Positions 39,283 through 50,986 of a DNA stretch of 64,000 bases are shown here, one piece after another. Position 1 is the first letter of the stretch, and every line of letters begins with the position of its first letter. The stretch is taken from positions 1,364,001-1,428,000 of the forward strand of contig NZ_CP154859.1 in the NCBI RefSeq assembly GCF_039614725.1, in the 5' to 3' direction. The notes under the pieces were generated by a model. That model saw only the letters and a program-made list of their open reading frames with translations, did no database searches and was not told the DNA's origin. The position numbers were made by a program, and so were the translations under genes. Source of the stretch: Thauera sp. JM12B12 (GTDB taxonomy: Bacteria > Pseudomonadota > Gammaproteobacteria > Burkholderiales > Rhodocyclaceae).

Positions 39283-42200
39283 ATGCTCAAGCTCGAACAG
39301 ATCACCCCGAACACCGCGCTGGTTGGTATCGAGATGGGCCAGATCGTCCGCGTCGTCGCCACCGAGCCGGTCGGCCCCGACGCGCTCACCGTGGTCTACA
39401 AGACGGCCGACGGACGCTTCGGCGAACGCATGGTGTTCCGCAACGACGAGGCCAACCTGTCCGTCGCCGAAGAAGGCCGCCCGTGGGCCTTCGATGCGCC
39501 CGGCGAAGCGTTCAAGCTCGCGGCAGAGGCGTGGCGGATCAACCTCGCGCATCTGTTCGACCCGATGATGGCGGTGCACACCTCCAACGTCGAACCGCTG
39601 CCGCACCAGATCACCGCGGTCTACGAGTCCATGTTGCCACGCCAGCCGCTGCGCTACGTGCTGGCTGACGACCCCGGCGCGGGCAAGACGATCATGGCGG
39701 GCCTGTTCATCCGCGAGCTCCTGATGCGCGCCGACGCCCGCCGCGTGCTCATCGTCGCCCCAGGCAGCCTTGTGGAGCAGTGGCAGGACGAGATGCGCGA
39801 GAAGTTCGGGCTGGAGTTCCGCATCTTCGGTCGCGACCTCGTCGAGAACAGCGCCAGCGGCAACCCGTTCGAGGACACCGACCTGCTGGTGGCCCGGGTC
39901 GATCAGCTCTCGCGCAACGATGACCTGCTACAGAAGCTTCAGCTCACGCGCTGGGATCTGGTGGTGGTCGATGAAGCGCACAAGCTCTCGGCCAACTACT
40001 TCGGCAACAAGATCAACAAGACCAAGCGCTTTCAGCTCGGCGAACTGCTCGGCAGCATCACCCGGCATTTCCTGCTTATGACTGCGACACCGCACAACGG
40101 CAAGGAAGAGGATTTCCAGCTCTTCCTGTCGCTGCTCGATTCCGATCGCTTCTACGGCAAGTTCCGCGACGGCGCGCACAAGGTGGATGTGTCCGACCTC
40201 ATGCGCCGCATGGTCAAGGAAGAGATGCTGCGCTTCGACGGCACGAAGCTTTTTCCCGAGCGCCACGCCTACACGGTCAATTACCGCCTCTCGGATCTCG
40301 AAGCCGCGCTGTACGGCGCCGTCACCGACTACGTTAAGACGGAGATGAACCGCGCCGACCAACTCGAAGACGGTGCCCGCCGCGGCACGGTCGGATTCGC
40401 GCTCACCGCACTGCAGCGCCGGCTCGCCTCCAGCCCCGAGGCCATCTACCAGTCGCTGCGCCGTCGCCGGACCAAGCTGCAACGCCGGGTCGAAGAAGAG
40501 AAGCTGCGCCAGCGCGGCGAAGTGCTCGCCAACAGCGTGTTCACCAACGGCGCCGGCGAGGACATCTGGGACGCCCCCGACAACCTCGCCCCGGAAGACT
40601 ACGAAGAGTTCGAGGAATCGGTCGTCGATCAGGCCACCGCCGCCCGCACCATCGTTGAACTGCAGGCCGAGATCGTCATCCTCGAAGGGCTGGAAGAGCA
40701 GGCCCGCCAAGTGGTGCATTCCGGCCAGGACCGCAAGTGGGACGAACTCTCGCGCCTGCTGCAGGACACGCCCGAGATGCGCGATGCCGACGGCCGCCAG
40801 CGCAAGCTCATCGTCTTTACCGAGCACCGCGACACCCTGAACTACCTCGCCGTGAAGATCCGCGGCGTGCTGGGTAGCGAAGAGGCGGTGGTGGTCATCC
40901 ACGGTGGCGTCAAGCGCGAGGACAGGCGCAAGGTGCAGGAGCTCTTTCGCAACGACCCGGTGGTGCGCGTGCTCATCGCCACCGATGCGGCCGGTGAAGG
41001 CGTGAACCTGCAAAACGCCAACCTCATGGTCAATTACGACCTGCCCTGGAACCCCAACCGCATCGAGCAGCGCTTCGGCCGCATCCACCGTATCGGCCAG
41101 ACCGAAATCTGCCACCTGTGGAACATGGTCGCCAACGAGACCCGCGAAGGCGACGTGTTCCAGCGCCTGTTTGACAAGCTGGAAGTCGAGCGCAAGGCCT
41201 TGGGCGGGCGGGTGTTCGACATCCTGGGCGAAGTGTTCGAGGAAAAGAGCCTCCGCGAGCTGCTCATCGATGCCATCAAGTACGGCGAAGACCCCGCGCG
41301 CAAGGCCGAGCTCTTCCGCAAGATCGAAGGCGCGCTCGACACCGACCACCTGCAGACCATCATCCGTCGCAACGCGCTGTGTGAAGAGGTCATGGACCCG
41401 CAGCGCCTCTATGCGGTGAAGGAAGAGATGGAGAAGGCCGAAGCCCGCAAGCTGCAGCCCTATTTCATCCGCGCCTTTTTCAATCAGGCCTTCCAGTCGC
41501 TCGGAGGCGAACTGCGTCCGCGCGAAGCCGGCCGCGCCGAGATCACTCATGTACCCGCCATCATCCGCGAACGCGACCGGCAGATCGCCGGCCGCGACCG
41601 GCGTTACAACGAGCCGGTGCTGCGCCGCTACGAGCGCGTCTGCTTCGAGAAGGACCACGTCCGCGTGCCCGGCCGCGCCGAGGCCAAGATGGCGAGCCTC
41701 CTGCACCCCGGCCATCCGCTGATGCAGGCCGTCACCGACATCGTGCTGGAACAGCATCGCAACAAGCTCAAGCAGGGCGCGGTGCTGGTCGATCCGGCAG
41801 ACCTCGGGGTCACTCCGCGGCTGATGTTCATCGTCGATCACGCCGTGAAGGAAGGCGCGGACCAGAACCGCATCGTCTCGCGCCGCATGCAGTTCGTGGA
41901 GGTGAACCCCAATGAGCGCCCCGACGGCCAGGCCATCCATGCCGGTTGGGCGCCGCACCTCGACCTTGAACCCATCGCTGACGACGACCTCGCCCGCATC
42001 CGCGACGTGCTCGATGCCCCTTGGGTCGCCACCGGTCAAGCCAATCAACTGGAGCAGCGGGCGCTCGTTCACGCCTCCACCCATCTGGTGCCCGAGCATT
42101 TCGAGGAAGTCCGCGCCCGCCGCGTACAGCAGGTCGACAAGACACTCGCCGCGGTGCATGAACGGCTGGTCAAGGAGATCAACTACTGGCAGGACCGCTC

Positions 42201-42828
42201 GATCAAGCTCAAGGACGACGTCGCAGCCGGCAAGCAGCCGCGCCTCAACTACGATAACGCCCTGCGCACACTGGACGAGCTCTCCGCTCGACTGCAAACC
42301 CGCACCGCCGAGCTGCAGGCTATGCGCCATGTGATCTCAAGCACGCCCACGGTGGTTGGTGGCGCGCTGGTCATCCCGCAGGGGCTGCTGCTGCAACGGC
42401 GGGGGGAACCCGGCTGGAGCGCGGACGCCGCCGCCCGCGCCCGCATCGAGGCCATCGCCATGCGGGCCGTCATGGATGCCGAGCGCGCCCTTGGCCATGA
42501 GGTCATCGACGTGTCCGCGCAGAAGTGCGGCTGGGACGTCACCAGCCTGCCGGGGCCGATCGATGGTCGCCTACCGCCCGCTCGCCACATCGAGGTCAAG
42601 GGGCGCGCCAAGGGCGCCGCCACCATCACCGTCACCCGCAACGAGATCCTCTACGGGCTCAATCAGGCCGACAAGTTCATCCTGGCAGTCGTGCTGGCTG
42701 AAGGTGACAATGTAGAAGGCCCGTTCTACATTCGACGCCCCTTCACCCAGGAGCCGGATTGGGCCGTCACCAGCATCAATCTGGATCTCAATGAACTGCT
42801 TGGCAGGAGTACGGCCCCATGCGCTTGA
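39283..42828 (+). CDS. SNF2-family helicase with DUF3883-like C-terminal domain
   Basis: The 1181-aa protein is an SF2/SNF2 ATPase. Walker A DDPGAGKT is at about 129-136 and the DEAH box VVDEAHK has Asp230-His233. [14 protein letters not shown] is motif III, and motifs V-VI are [17 protein letters not shown] and [11 protein letters not shown] long helical middle follows. The C-terminal 150 residues ([18 protein letters not shown], then [20 protein letters not shown]) match DUF3883, a nuclease-fold-like domain common in defence helicases. It resembles the helicase of DISARM-related systems. G+C is high. Its stop overlaps ptuA by 10 nt, so it heads a coupled operon. Confidence 0.88.
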   Translation: MLKLEQITPNTALVGIEMGQIVRVVATEPVGPDALTVVYKTADGRFGERMVFRNDEANLSVAEEGRPWAFDAPGEAFKLAAEAWRINLAHLFDPMMAVHTSNVEPLPHQITAVYESMLPRQPLRYVLADDPGAGKTIMAGLFIRELLMRADARRVLIVAPGSLVEQWQDEMREKFGLEFRIFGRDLVENSASGNPFEDTDLLVARVDQLSRNDDLLQKLQLTRWDLVVVDEAHKLSANYFGNKINKTKRFQLGELLGSITRHFLLMTATPHNGKEEDFQLFLSLLDSDRFYGKFRDGAHKVDVSDLMRRMVKEEMLRFDGTKLFPERHAYTVNYRLSDLEAALYGAVTDYVKTEMNRADQLEDGARRGTVGFALTALQRRLASSPEAIYQSLRRRRTKLQRRVEEEKLRQRGEVLANSVFTNGAGEDIWDAPDNLAPEDYEEFEESVVDQATAARTIVELQAEIVILEGLEEQARQVVHSGQDRKWDELSRLLQDTPEMRDADGRQRKLIVFTEHRDTLNYLAVKIRGVLGSEEAVVVIHGGVKREDRRKVQELFRNDPVVRVLIATDAAGEGVNLQNANLMVNYDLPWNPNRIEQRFGRIHRIGQTEICHLWNMVANETREGDVFQRLFDKLEVERKALGGRVFDILGEVFEEKSLRELLIDAIKYGEDPARKAELFRKIEGALDTDHLQTIIRRNALCEEVMDPQRLYAVKEEMEKAEARKLQPYFIRAFFNQAFQSLGGELRPREAGRAEITHVPAIIRERDRQIAGRDRRYNEPVLRRYERVCFEKDHVRVPGRAEAKMASLLHPGHPLMQAVTDIVLEQHRNKLKQGAVLVDPADLGVTPRLMFIVDHAVKEGADQNRIVSRRMQFVEVNPNERPDGQAIHAGWAPHLDLEPIADDDLARIRDVLDAPWVATGQANQLEQRALVHASTHLVPEHFEEVRARRVQQVDKTLAAVHERLVKEINYWQDRSIKLKDDVAAGKQPRLNYDNALRTLDELSARLQTRTAELQAMRHVISSTPTVVGGALVIPQGLLLQRRGEPGWSADAAARARIEAIAMRAVMDAERALGHEVIDVSAQKCGWDVTSLPGPIDGRLPPARHIEVKGRAKGAATITVTRNEILYGLNQADKFILAVVLAEGDNVEGPFYIRRPFTQEPDWAVTSINLDLNELLGRSTAPCA

Positions 42829-44204
42829 ACAGGCTCACGCTGAGCAACTTTCGATGTTTTCCATCGCTTGAAATAGCGCTCCATCCGCGGCTGACCGTAC
42901 TCGTTGCCGAGAATGGGCAGGGCAAATCGTCGGTTCTGGACGCGCTTCGGATCGCGTTGTGGCCCTTCGTCAGCAGCTTCGATCTGGCGTCCAGTGGCTA
43001 TAACGACCCGGCAAATGGCATCACCATCAAGGATGTCCGCTTGCAGAGAATGCCGGATGGAAGCATGTCCCGCTGCCTGCCGACGCGACTCGAGGTGCGG
43101 GGTGACTACGGTGCCGGAGCAGCGGTGTGGAAGCGCTACCGCGAAAGCGAAAAAGCGAACAGCAAAACCAGGAGCGACGCCAACACACGCCGCATGGAGC
43201 AATGGGCGGCAGATCTGCAGCAGCGTATCCGCGACCCCCAGTCCGACCCACAGGGCTTGAGCGTTTTTGGCTACTACGGCACAGGCCGCCTCTGGTCCGA
43301 AAAGAAGCTGACCAAGTCGCAGAAGGCCAGGGATGAAACCCAGGACATGGATTTCTATATCCGTACCTTCGCCTACCGCGACTGCTTGGACCCGGCCTCC
43401 ACCTATAAACACTTCAAAGCATGGTTCATCTGGGCCTCGGAAAGCTATCAGGAGCAGCGGCTCAAGGAACTAGATCGCCGCGCGGACCCGCTCCTACTAC
43501 AACAGGCGCAGCAGCGTGTGCAGGCTGTACGTGAAGCCATAGACAGTTTCCTGCGGCCGGCAACAGGCTGGCACTCGCTTGAATACAGCGTCAGCCAGGA
43601 AAAGTCGCTGGTCCTCCGCCATGACGAGTACGGCACCCTCAACGCCGATCAACTCAGCGACGGCATTCGCAGTGTGCTGGCCATGATCGGTGACATCGCC
43701 TACCGCTGCATCAAGCTCAACCCGCATCTTGGGCAAGAGGCTGCGCGGCAAACCTGTGGCGTGGTTCTGATCGATGAAGTGGACATGCACCTGCATCCCC
43801 GCTGGCAACAGGTCATCCTCGCCCAGTTGATCGCTGCATTCCCTCGCATCCAGTTCATCGTTACAACGCATAGCCCGCAGGTGCTGACCACCGTCAGCCG
43901 CGACAACATCCGAATTCTCGAGGCCAAGGAAAGCAGCTTCGAAGCCAGCAAGCCCGATTTCAGCCCGCTGGCGCACGAGTCCGGCGATGCCCTAGCCAAG
44001 GTCATGGGTACACAACGTGAGCCTGAGCTACCCCTGCAGGACGACATCCGCCGCTACGAGCAGCTGGTGCGGACCGGGCAGGAAGACAGCGCTGACGCAC
44101 AGCAACTGCGTGGCACGCTCGAAAACGCGGGCTATCAGTTCCACGACAGCGACTTGGCAACGTGGCGTTTTCTCGCTGCGCGTAAGTCGGGCAAGGCGGG
44201 CTGA
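42819..44204 (+). CDS. ptuA: Septu ATPase PtuA-like (AAA/ABC-type)
   Basis: The 461-aa protein starts [16 protein letters not shown] with Walker [10 protein letters not shown] (about 30-38). A helical insert follows, and near 318 the Walker B/D-loop [15 protein letters not shown], then TTHSPQVL. This is the OLD/RecF-like ATPase form of PtuA. The next gene is an HNH protein of the PtuB kind, giving the Septu anti-phage pair; the same pair also serves as effector in retron Ec78, but no reverse transcriptase is seen here. It overlaps the helicase gene by 10 nt. G+C (about 58% in a sampled line) is lower than in the helicase. Confidence 0.85.
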   Translation: MRLNRLTLSNFRCFPSLEIALHPRLTVLVAENGQGKSSVLDALRIALWPFVSSFDLASSGYNDPANGITIKDVRLQRMPDGSMSRCLPTRLEVRGDYGAGAAVWKRYRESEKANSKTRSDANTRRMEQWAADLQQRIRDPQSDPQGLSVFGYYGTGRLWSEKKLTKSQKARDETQDMDFYIRTFAYRDCLDPASTYKHFKAWFIWASESYQEQRLKELDRRADPLLLQQAQQRVQAVREAIDSFLRPATGWHSLEYSVSQEKSLVLRHDEYGTLNADQLSDGIRSVLAMIGDIAYRCIKLNPHLGQEAARQTCGVVLIDEVDMHLHPRWQQVILAQLIAAFPRIQFIVTTHSPQVLTTVSRDNIRILEAKESSFEASKPDFSPLAHESGDALAKVMGTQREPELPLQDDIRRYEQLVRTGQEDSADAQQLRGTLENAGYQFHDSDLATWRFLAARKSGKAG

Positions 44205-44206
44205 GC

Positions 44207-44797
44207 ATGGTTGAACTGCAACACCGTACTACGCCAACCCCGGCGCTGACGGATTTTGTCGGAGCCCATCCCGCGCTGGCCGCTGCCGACTTCGACAGTC
44301 GAGCCTTCCAGCCGATCAAGTTAGCCGTCAAAGCCGATCTGAACAAGGATCAGGGCGGCCTGTGCGCCTACTGCGAAAAACCTCTGCAGCCGACCGAAGG
44401 CCAGATCGACCACATCAAGCCCAAGGCTGGCGCCAATGCCAGACCGGACCTGTGCTTCGCTTACAGCAACTACGCCCACAGCTGCATCAACCCGAAAACC
44501 TGCGGGCAGAAGAAGCAAGACGGCCTGCTGCCGATCGAACCCGGCCCGGGCTGCAATGCCGAATGGGCGCTGTCCACCGACGGCACCATCGAACCTCTAC
44601 CCGAACTGACCCGGCAACGCCGGCACGCCGTCGTCCAGACGCGCGACATGCTGGGCCTGAACAAGGACTCCGATCTTGTGGATGAGCGCAGGCGCTGGCT
44701 CGCCAGCGCCATTGCAGTCCTTCAGGCGGCGCCCGCAGATTTTCCCGACTTTCTCCAAAGCGCGCCGTATCGGCACATCCTGGCGTCCGCTTTCTGA
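44207..44797 (+). CDS. ptuB: Septu HNH nuclease PtuB-like
   Basis: The 196-aa protein carries a zinc-finger HNH nuclease site: [20 protein letters not shown] holds the first Cys pair and the catalytic His-Ile block, followed by [20 protein letters not shown] with the second Cys pair and the N/H motif. This matches the PtuB family. It starts 2 nt after ptuA, so the two are co-translated. In Septu the ATPase and nuclease form a complex that cleaves nucleic acid on phage infection. No damage to active residues is visible. Confidence 0.85.
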   Translation: MVELQHRTTPTPALTDFVGAHPALAAADFDSRAFQPIKLAVKADLNKDQGGLCAYCEKPLQPTEGQIDHIKPKAGANARPDLCFAYSNYAHSCINPKTCGQKKQDGLLPIEPGPGCNAEWALSTDGTIEPLPELTRQRRHAVVQTRDMLGLNKDSDLVDERRRWLASAIAVLQAAPADFPDFLQSAPYRHILASAF

Positions 44798-44808
44798 CAC
44801 CCCGAGAC

Positions 44809-47697
44809 ATGACCCCCATCAAAACCCCCAAAAAACTCATCGAAGTCGCCCTCCCGCTCGACGCCATCAACGTCGCCGCGGCGCGCGAGAAGTCGATCCG
44901 CCACGGCCACCCCAGCACGCTGCACCTGTGGTGGGCGCGCCGGCCCTTGGCGGCCGCACGGGCGGTGATCTTTGCGCAGATGGTCAATGACCCCGGCTAT
45001 GAGCGCCACCTGGGGCGCGGGGTGAACAAGGAAAAGGCCGCCATCGAGCGCGAGCGTCTTTTCAAGATCATCGAAGACCTCGTGCAGTGGGAGAACACCA
45101 ACAACGAAGAGGTGCTCGCCCGCGCCCGCGAGGAGATCTGGAAGAGCTGGCGCGAGACCTGCGCGCTCAACAAGGGCCACCCGCAGGCGGCCGAGTTCTT
45201 CAACCCGGACAAGCTGCCCGCCTTCCATGATCCTTTCGCGGGCGGGGGCGCGCTGCCGCTGGAGGCGCAGCGCCTGGGGCTGGAGAGCTACGCCAGCGAC
45301 CTCAACCCGGTGGCGGTCACCATCAACAAGGCGATGATCGAGATCCCGCCGCGCTTTGCCGGCCGCGCGCCGGTGGGGCCGCACATCCCCGGCGACAAGC
45401 AGGGCAAGCTGGCCGAAGACTGGTCCGGCGCCAAGGGTCTGGCCGAGGACGTGCGCCGCTACGGCGTCTGGATGCGGGCGGAAGCGGAAAAGCGCATCGG
45501 CTACCTGTACCCGAAGATCGAAGTTACCGCCGAGATGGTCGCCGAGCGCCCGGACCTGAAGCCGCTGCTCGGGCAGAAGCTCACCGTGATCGCGTGGCTG
45601 TGGGCGCGCACGGTAAAAAGCCCCAACCCCGCCTTCAGCCATGCCGAAGTGCCGCTGGCCTCGACCTTCGTGCTGTCGAGCAAGGAAGGCAAAGAGGCGT
45701 ATGTGGAGCCGGTGGTTGAGGGGGATGGTTACCGGTTCACTGTGAAGGTAGGAGCGCTGACCGAGGGAGCGAAAACTGGCACCAAAGCTACAGGGCGTGG
45801 TGCCAATTTCCAATGCCTTCTCTCTGGTGCTCCGATTGGGGGCGACTACATCAAGGCTGAAGGTCAAGCGGGGCGCATGGGTGCGCGTCTGATGGCGATT
45901 GTCGCCGAGGGTGTTCGTGGGCGCATTTATCTAGCACCAACTCGAAAGCACGAATTCATTGCGAATCAAGCTTCACCGACTTGGCAACCGGATACTGAAT
46001 TCTTCCAACAAGCACTCGGTTTTCGCGTTGGGAATTATGGGTTGACGAAATGGAGTGACCTCTTTACGAAGCGGCAACTGCTTGCCCTTTCAACCTTTTG
46101 TGACTTGGTCGGAGAGGCCATTGAAAAAGTGAGAGCGGATGCGATGACTTCTGGTGTCGCTGATGATGGTATTCCTCTCGAGTTAAATGGGACTGGGGCA
46201 ACAGGATATGCACAGGCGGTAGGTGTTTATCTGGCCCTCAGCGCGAGCAAAACAGCAAATCGATCGAGTACGATCGTCACATTCAAGTCGGGTGTGCAGT
46301 GCCCCGGAGATACCTTTGGTCGGCAAGCACTTCCAATGTCGTGGGACTTTGCAGAGGCAAATGTTGTCACAGGTCCAAGCGGTTCATTTGAAAGCATGCT
46401 CGAGAATACAGTTGCTGGTTTGCTTGCAAACGGCGCAACCCCAGGGGCTATTGGAAATGCCTTACAGCAGGACGCAAGCACACAAACGATAAGCACCGCC
46501 AAGGTTGTGTCAACGGATCCGCCGTATTACGACAACATTGGATACGCCGACCTGTCAGATTTTTTCTATATGTGGTTGAGACGATCGTTAAAGCCAGTCT
46601 ATCCAGCTCTTTTTGGAACACTGGCAGTTCCCAAGCAAGAAGAGCTTGTTGCCACACCGCACAGGCATGGCGGTAAAGAGGCTGCGGAGCGGTTCTTCCT
46701 TGAGGGTATGACGAGCACTATGCAGAACATCGCAATGCACGCTCATTCGACCTTCCCTGTAACGATCTATTACGCTTTCAAGCAGGCCGAGACTGAGGTT
46801 AAGGGAGGTACAGCGAGTACCGGATGGGAGACATTCCTTGGTGCTGTGATTGATGCGGGATTTGCGATCACGGGTACGTGGCCTATGAGCACGGAAAGGG
46901 AGAACCGAAAGCGTAACCAAGACAGCAACGCCCTGGCCTCCAGCATTGTCCTCGTCTGCCGCAAGCGCGACGCCGACGCTGCCACCGTCAGCCGCCGCGA
47001 GTTCATCCGCGAACTCAACGCCGTGCTTCCCGAGGCACTGATGGACATGACCCGCGGCGGCATCAACAGTCCGGTGGCGCCGGTCGATCTGTCCCAGGCC
47101 ATCATCGGCCCCGGCATGGCGATCTTCAGCCAGTACGCGGCGGTGCTGGAAGCCGACGGCAAGCCGATGAGCGTGCGCACCGCGCTGCAGCTCATCAACC
47201 GCTTCCTCGCCGAGGACGACTTCGACCACGACACCCAGTTCTGCCTGCACTGGTTCGAGGGCCAGGGCTGGGCCACCGGCAAGTATGGCGAGGCCGACGT
47301 GCTCGCCCGCGCCAAGGGCACCAGCGTCACCGGCCTGACCGAGGCCGGCGTGGTCGAATCCGGCAAGGGCGATCTGCGCCTGCTGAAATGGGCCGAGATG
47401 CCGCGCGACTGGAACCCGGAAACCGACACCCGCGTGCCGGTGTGGGAAGCGCTGCACCAGATGATCCGCGCCCTCAACCAGGACGGCGAAACCGCCGCCG
47501 GCGCGCTGCTCGCCCGCATGCCCGCCCGTGCCGAACCCATCCGCGCGCTGGCCTACCGCCTGTACACCCTGTGCGAGCGCAAAGGCTGGGCCGAAGACGC
47601 CCGCGCCTACAACGAGCTGATCACCGCCTGGAGCGGCGTGGAGCGCGGGGCGAGCGAGGCAGGGCATGTGGGGTCGCAGGGTAGTCTGGATATCTGA
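44809..47697 (+). CDS. DUF1156 DNA methyltransferase with low-G+C central segment
   Basis: The 962-aa protein begins with a DUF1156 domain ([20 protein letters not shown], then [20 protein letters not shown]). The SAM motif [17 protein letters not shown] is at about 141-157 and the catalytic amino-methyltransferase motif DPPYYDN at 570-576. It should methylate adenine or cytosine N-groups in DNA to mark self. Positions about 45710-46920 (residues about 301-704, including DPPY) are near 50% G+C in sampled lines, while both flanks are 68-80%. This suggests that an internal domain, perhaps target recognition, was replaced. It lies 11 nt after ptuB and 17 nt before the DUF262 gene. Confidence 0.85.
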   Translation: MTPIKTPKKLIEVALPLDAINVAAAREKSIRHGHPSTLHLWWARRPLAAARAVIFAQMVNDPGYERHLGRGVNKEKAAIERERLFKIIEDLVQWENTNNEEVLARAREEIWKSWRETCALNKGHPQAAEFFNPDKLPAFHDPFAGGGALPLEAQRLGLESYASDLNPVAVTINKAMIEIPPRFAGRAPVGPHIPGDKQGKLAEDWSGAKGLAEDVRRYGVWMRAEAEKRIGYLYPKIEVTAEMVAERPDLKPLLGQKLTVIAWLWARTVKSPNPAFSHAEVPLASTFVLSSKEGKEAYVEPVVEGDGYRFTVKVGALTEGAKTGTKATGRGANFQCLLSGAPIGGDYIKAEGQAGRMGARLMAIVAEGVRGRIYLAPTRKHEFIANQASPTWQPDTEFFQQALGFRVGNYGLTKWSDLFTKRQLLALSTFCDLVGEAIEKVRADAMTSGVADDGIPLELNGTGATGYAQAVGVYLALSASKTANRSSTIVTFKSGVQCPGDTFGRQALPMSWDFAEANVVTGPSGSFESMLENTVAGLLANGATPGAIGNALQQDASTQTISTAKVVSTDPPYYDNIGYADLSDFFYMWLRRSLKPVYPALFGTLAVPKQEELVATPHRHGGKEAAERFFLEGMTSTMQNIAMHAHSTFPVTIYYAFKQAETEVKGGTASTGWETFLGAVIDAGFAITGTWPMSTERENRKRNQDSNALASSIVLVCRKRDADAATVSRREFIRELNAVLPEALMDMTRGGINSPVAPVDLSQAIIGPGMAIFSQYAAVLEADGKPMSVRTALQLINRFLAEDDFDHDTQFCLHWFEGQGWATGKYGEADVLARAKGTSVTGLTEAGVVESGKGDLRLLKWAEMPRDWNPETDTRVPVWEALHQMIRALNQDGETAAGALLARMPARAEPIRALAYRLYTLCERKGWAEDARAYNELITAWSGVERGASEAGHVGSQGSLDI

Positions 47698-47714
47698 TTT
47701 AGGAATCGAGAACG

Positions 47715-49430
47715 ATGCAGAACAAGAAACTGCCGATCCGGAAGATCGTCAGCTACCTGAACGACGACGAGGCGGAAGGCGGAGGCTTCTGGCTGCCGAA
47801 CATCCAACGCCCCTTCGTGTGGAGTGAGGAGCAGATTACGCGCCTGTTCGATTCGATCATGCGCGAGTACCCGATTAGCACGCTGCTGGTGTGGAAGACG
47901 AAGGAGGCGGTGAAGCACCGCAAGTTCATCGATAACTACCGGCGCGACATCAAGCTGACCGACTTCTACGTCCCGGACAACACGCGCTCGAAGATGATGG
48001 TGCTCGATGGGCAGCAGCGCCTGCAGAGCCTGTTCATCGGCTTGCGCGGCAGCTACGAGGGGCGCGAACTTTACTTCGACGTGCTCAGCGGCGGCGCTGC
48101 GGCCGCGCCGGAGGACATTCGCTTTCGCTTCGCGTTCAAGCCGGTTAATCCAGGCTGGCCCTGGTTGCGGTTCAAGGATCTGGTGTTTGAAAAAAAGAAA
48201 CTAGACAACCAGATTGCCAAGGAGATCATCCGCTCGGCGCCAGCGGCCTTGTCCGATGACGAGGAGGACATGATCGAGCTCAACGTCGGACGGGCGAGGC
48301 AGGAGTTCGTCAACGACGACAACATCACCTTCCAGGAGCTAGATGGCATCGACAACCCGGATGCCTACCGGGTCGATGACATCGTCGAGATCTTCATCCG
48401 CGCCAATTCCGGCGGTACCAAGCTGGGCAAGTCGGATCTGCTGTTCTCGTTGCTGACTTCGAGCTGGGACGAGGCCGATGGCGAGATGGAAGCGCTGCTG
48501 GAAGACCTCAACCAGGGAAGCTTCGATTTCGATCGCGACTTCGTGCTGAAGTCCTGCCTGACCATGCTGGGCAGAGGCGCGCGATACGAGGTCGGCAAGT
48601 TCCGGGACGGCAAGACCAAGGAGGAGATCATCGCCAAATGGGATGAGCTGGCCGAGGCGATCAGGGCGGTGCGGGATCTGCTGGTCTCCAAGACGTACAT
48701 CCGATCTGATCGGGCGATGCCTTCCTATCTGGCGCTGATCCCGCTCATTTACTACCGTTTCCACCACCCGGCGAAGTTCGCCGCCAACCAGGACATGGCG
48801 GCCTATCTGCTGCGGGTGCTGGTGGCAGGGGTGTTCGGCGGCAGCCCGGACAACCTGATCGACAAGCTGGTGCGCAACATCCAGGAACAGCAGGATTTCG
48901 TCCTCTCTGAGATCTACGGGGTGATCCGTGCGGAAGGGCGCAGCCTGGAGATTACGCCGGCGGTGATCTTCGACCAGTACTACGGGTCGAGGACGATCCA
49001 CCTCTTCTTCAACCTCTGGTACCGGGACTTCGACTATTCACCCGCACTGGATGCCAACGGCCCGCAGGTGGATCACATCTTCCCGCAGAGCCTGTTGAAG
49101 ACCGTGAAGGACATCAACCCCGAAAGCGGCAAGCGCAACATCCTGCACTACCGCGCGGAGCACCGCGATCAGCTCGCCAACTGCATGCTGCTGACGGCCG
49201 ATGAAAACGGCTTTTCGGGTAAGTGTGATAACCCGCCCGCAGAGTGGTTTGCCCGTTCGCGATTCTCGTCTGATGCAACGCATGAGCGCTACCTGCAAAT
49301 GCACCTGATTCCGGACAACCCAGAGCTGTGGACGCTGGAGCGTTACGACGATTTCGTCGCCGCTCGCAAGGCGCTGATCAAGGAGAAGTTCGCCTACATG
49401 CTGCGCAAGGACGAGGAGGAGTTGGCGTGA
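47715..49430 (+). CDS. DUF262 / HNH (DUF1524-like) GmrSD-type protein
   Basis: The 571-aa protein has an N-terminal DUF262 ParB-like NTPase domain (GFWLPNIQRPFVWSEEQITR, catalytic DGQQR at 98-102, then NSGGTKLGKSDLL). The C-terminal part has an HNH-like site VDHIFPQ (Asp453-His454) and an LANCMLLTADEN block, as in DUF1524 nucleases. The layout is that of single-chain GmrSD-like type IV restriction enzymes, which cut modified DNA. In an operon that also encodes a methylase this is notable. GGAGGAG near its end serves the next gene, whose GTG overlaps its stop. Confidence 0.82.
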   Translation: MQNKKLPIRKIVSYLNDDEAEGGGFWLPNIQRPFVWSEEQITRLFDSIMREYPISTLLVWKTKEAVKHRKFIDNYRRDIKLTDFYVPDNTRSKMMVLDGQQRLQSLFIGLRGSYEGRELYFDVLSGGAAAAPEDIRFRFAFKPVNPGWPWLRFKDLVFEKKKLDNQIAKEIIRSAPAALSDDEEDMIELNVGRARQEFVNDDNITFQELDGIDNPDAYRVDDIVEIFIRANSGGTKLGKSDLLFSLLTSSWDEADGEMEALLEDLNQGSFDFDRDFVLKSCLTMLGRGARYEVGKFRDGKTKEEIIAKWDELAEAIRAVRDLLVSKTYIRSDRAMPSYLALIPLIYYRFHHPAKFAANQDMAAYLLRVLVAGVFGGSPDNLIDKLVRNIQEQQDFVLSEIYGVIRAEGRSLEITPAVIFDQYYGSRTIHLFFNLWYRDFDYSPALDANGPQVDHIFPQSLLKTVKDINPESGKRNILHYRAEHRDQLANCMLLTADENGFSGKCDNPPAEWFARSRFSSDATHERYLQMHLIPDNPELWTLERYDDFVAARKALIKEKFAYMLRKDEEELA

Positions 49431-50959
49431 ACAGTGCCGCGCGAGGTGTTTCTGGTCGTCTGCAGCTGCTGACAGGGGGGGGGCTTGCCATGACGCACGC
49501 CGAAATGTCTGACGCGATCAGCGGTGACCTTGCATTCGACGTCTTTGCGTCTGACAGCCCGGTTGCGCAGAAGCAAAAAGCACTCAAAGCCTTGATGCGG
49601 GAGAAGCTGATCCCCAAGCAGGCAGATGACGCGCGTTTCCAGGCTGGGCTGGCGAGCCTGACACGGGTGGCAGCCGACCGTAGCGAGGAGCCCGAGTCCC
49701 GCCTGCTGGCGATTGCCTGCGTAGTCCACTCCGCGCAGGTGGTGAAGCGCCTGCAGCCCAGTTTGCAGCAGTGGCTGGCGCCCGCGATGGACGAGGACTT
49801 TCCAGCGTTGCAGCTGCTGAAGGAGGCCGATGATCGGCTGAACGTGGCGCGCGCGCTGAGCCTTGCCGACGGTGCTTGGTTGAATGCGTTTCTTGCGGAC
49901 GCGATCGCTTGCGAGGAAACAGGCGAGAAGGCGCGTGAGGAGATGATTTCCGCCCTGCTGGCCCGTAGCCCGACGCTGGCTGAACTGCTGAGGAGCGTCG
50001 CACGGGCCATGGCCAGCGTTAGGCCCGAAACGGAGAAGCCGGGCGACTCCGTCGCTCGCCGGCAGGCGCGGACGCTTTCTGCTTTGCGCGGCCTGATTCC
50101 CACGTCCGAGCTGGAAGCTGGCGATGAGATCGGTAAGGCATTGCATGAACTGGTGAACCTGCCCCTGCGGGCAGTGGGTCGGCCGAAGGAAGAGAAGGTC
50201 CAGAACGAGTTGGCCGAAGAGGTAATTCTGCTGACCCACGAGATTGTTCGCACGCGCTTTTCTGTGGCGACCGATCCAGTGGTGTTTAGGGCGGTGGCCT
50301 ACTGCAGGCACATGCTGGGCAGTAGTAGTTGGCCGGATGCACTTCAGGGCGCCTTATCTCTGCTGATTAAGGACGTCAGGGAGGCCCTGATCCTGCTGGG
50401 ACGGCAAGGTGTCCGTGACCAAGGTCTCTTGGATCAGCTCGACATGCTGTGCAACTATCCACTTCGGGCGCGCGCGATTGCAAAGGAGATCGCGGAGCGG
50501 CACCCAGAGCTGGATGAGGACACCCGGCAGTGGCTCATCCATGGCCGTGTCGTGGCTCGGCGCGAGGCCAGCAGCACCGCGTTGGAGGTGGGGGCGCGTG
50601 AGGCCGACGTGGCGATCGGGCTTGCGCTGAACGCGGCCAGGGAAGCCCGGCAAGCGGTTGCAGGTGTGAAGGAGCCTGTGATCTCCGTGCTCGACATCTA
50701 CGAGCAGAGCCTAGTGAGTGTCACCCAGGACTGCTTCCAGCGCTTCGAGGGCTTGCTGCTGCAGATGGACCAAGTTGCCCAGCAGCGCGGCCTCGCCCTT
50801 TATGGTGAGGTCGGGCAAGAGACCGATTTCGCACCGAAGTATTTTCAGGCGGTGGGTGATGTGGCGCGCCAGAAGGTCATCGTCCGCCAGCCTGCGGTGG
50901 TGCGCATACGCAAGGACGGAACGGCAGGCGACGTGGTGTTGAAGGGATTGGTCGAATAA
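49427..50959 (+). CDS. helical protein with GrpE-like C terminus
   Basis: The 510-aa protein starts at a GTG overlapping the DUF262 stop, with GGAGGAG 5 nt upstream; an ATG at 49490 is an alternative. The body is helical with no recognised domain. The last 110 residues resemble GrpE: a helix pair (SVLDIYEQSLVSVTQDCF, then EGLLLQMDQVAQQRGLALYG) and a beta segment (DFAPKYFQAVGDVARQ, then GDVVLKGLVE). The next gene is an actin/Hsp70-like ATPase, which fits a nucleotide-exchange partner. The assignment is by eye and moderate. Codon use is less G+C-rich than in the helicase or DUF499 genes. Confidence 0.6.
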   Translation: MNSAARGVSGRLQLLTGGGLAMTHAEMSDAISGDLAFDVFASDSPVAQKQKALKALMREKLIPKQADDARFQAGLASLTRVAADRSEEPESRLLAIACVVHSAQVVKRLQPSLQQWLAPAMDEDFPALQLLKEADDRLNVARALSLADGAWLNAFLADAIACEETGEKAREEMISALLARSPTLAELLRSVARAMASVRPETEKPGDSVARRQARTLSALRGLIPTSELEAGDEIGKALHELVNLPLRAVGRPKEEKVQNELAEEVILLTHEIVRTRFSVATDPVVFRAVAYCRHMLGSSSWPDALQGALSLLIKDVREALILLGRQGVRDQGLLDQLDMLCNYPLRARAIAKEIAERHPELDEDTRQWLIHGRVVARREASSTALEVGAREADVAIGLALNAAREARQAVAGVKEPVISVLDIYEQSLVSVTQDCFQRFEGLLLQMDQVAQQRGLALYGEVGQETDFAPKYFQAVGDVARQKVIVRQPAVVRIRKDGTAGDVVLKGLVE

Positions 50960-50986
50960 CTCAGAACGCGGTAAAGGAGGCGGTAG

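Noticed and set aside
42819..44797. Retron with PtuAB effector
   Set aside because: No reverse transcriptase gene and no msr/msd-like inverted repeats are found near ptuAB.
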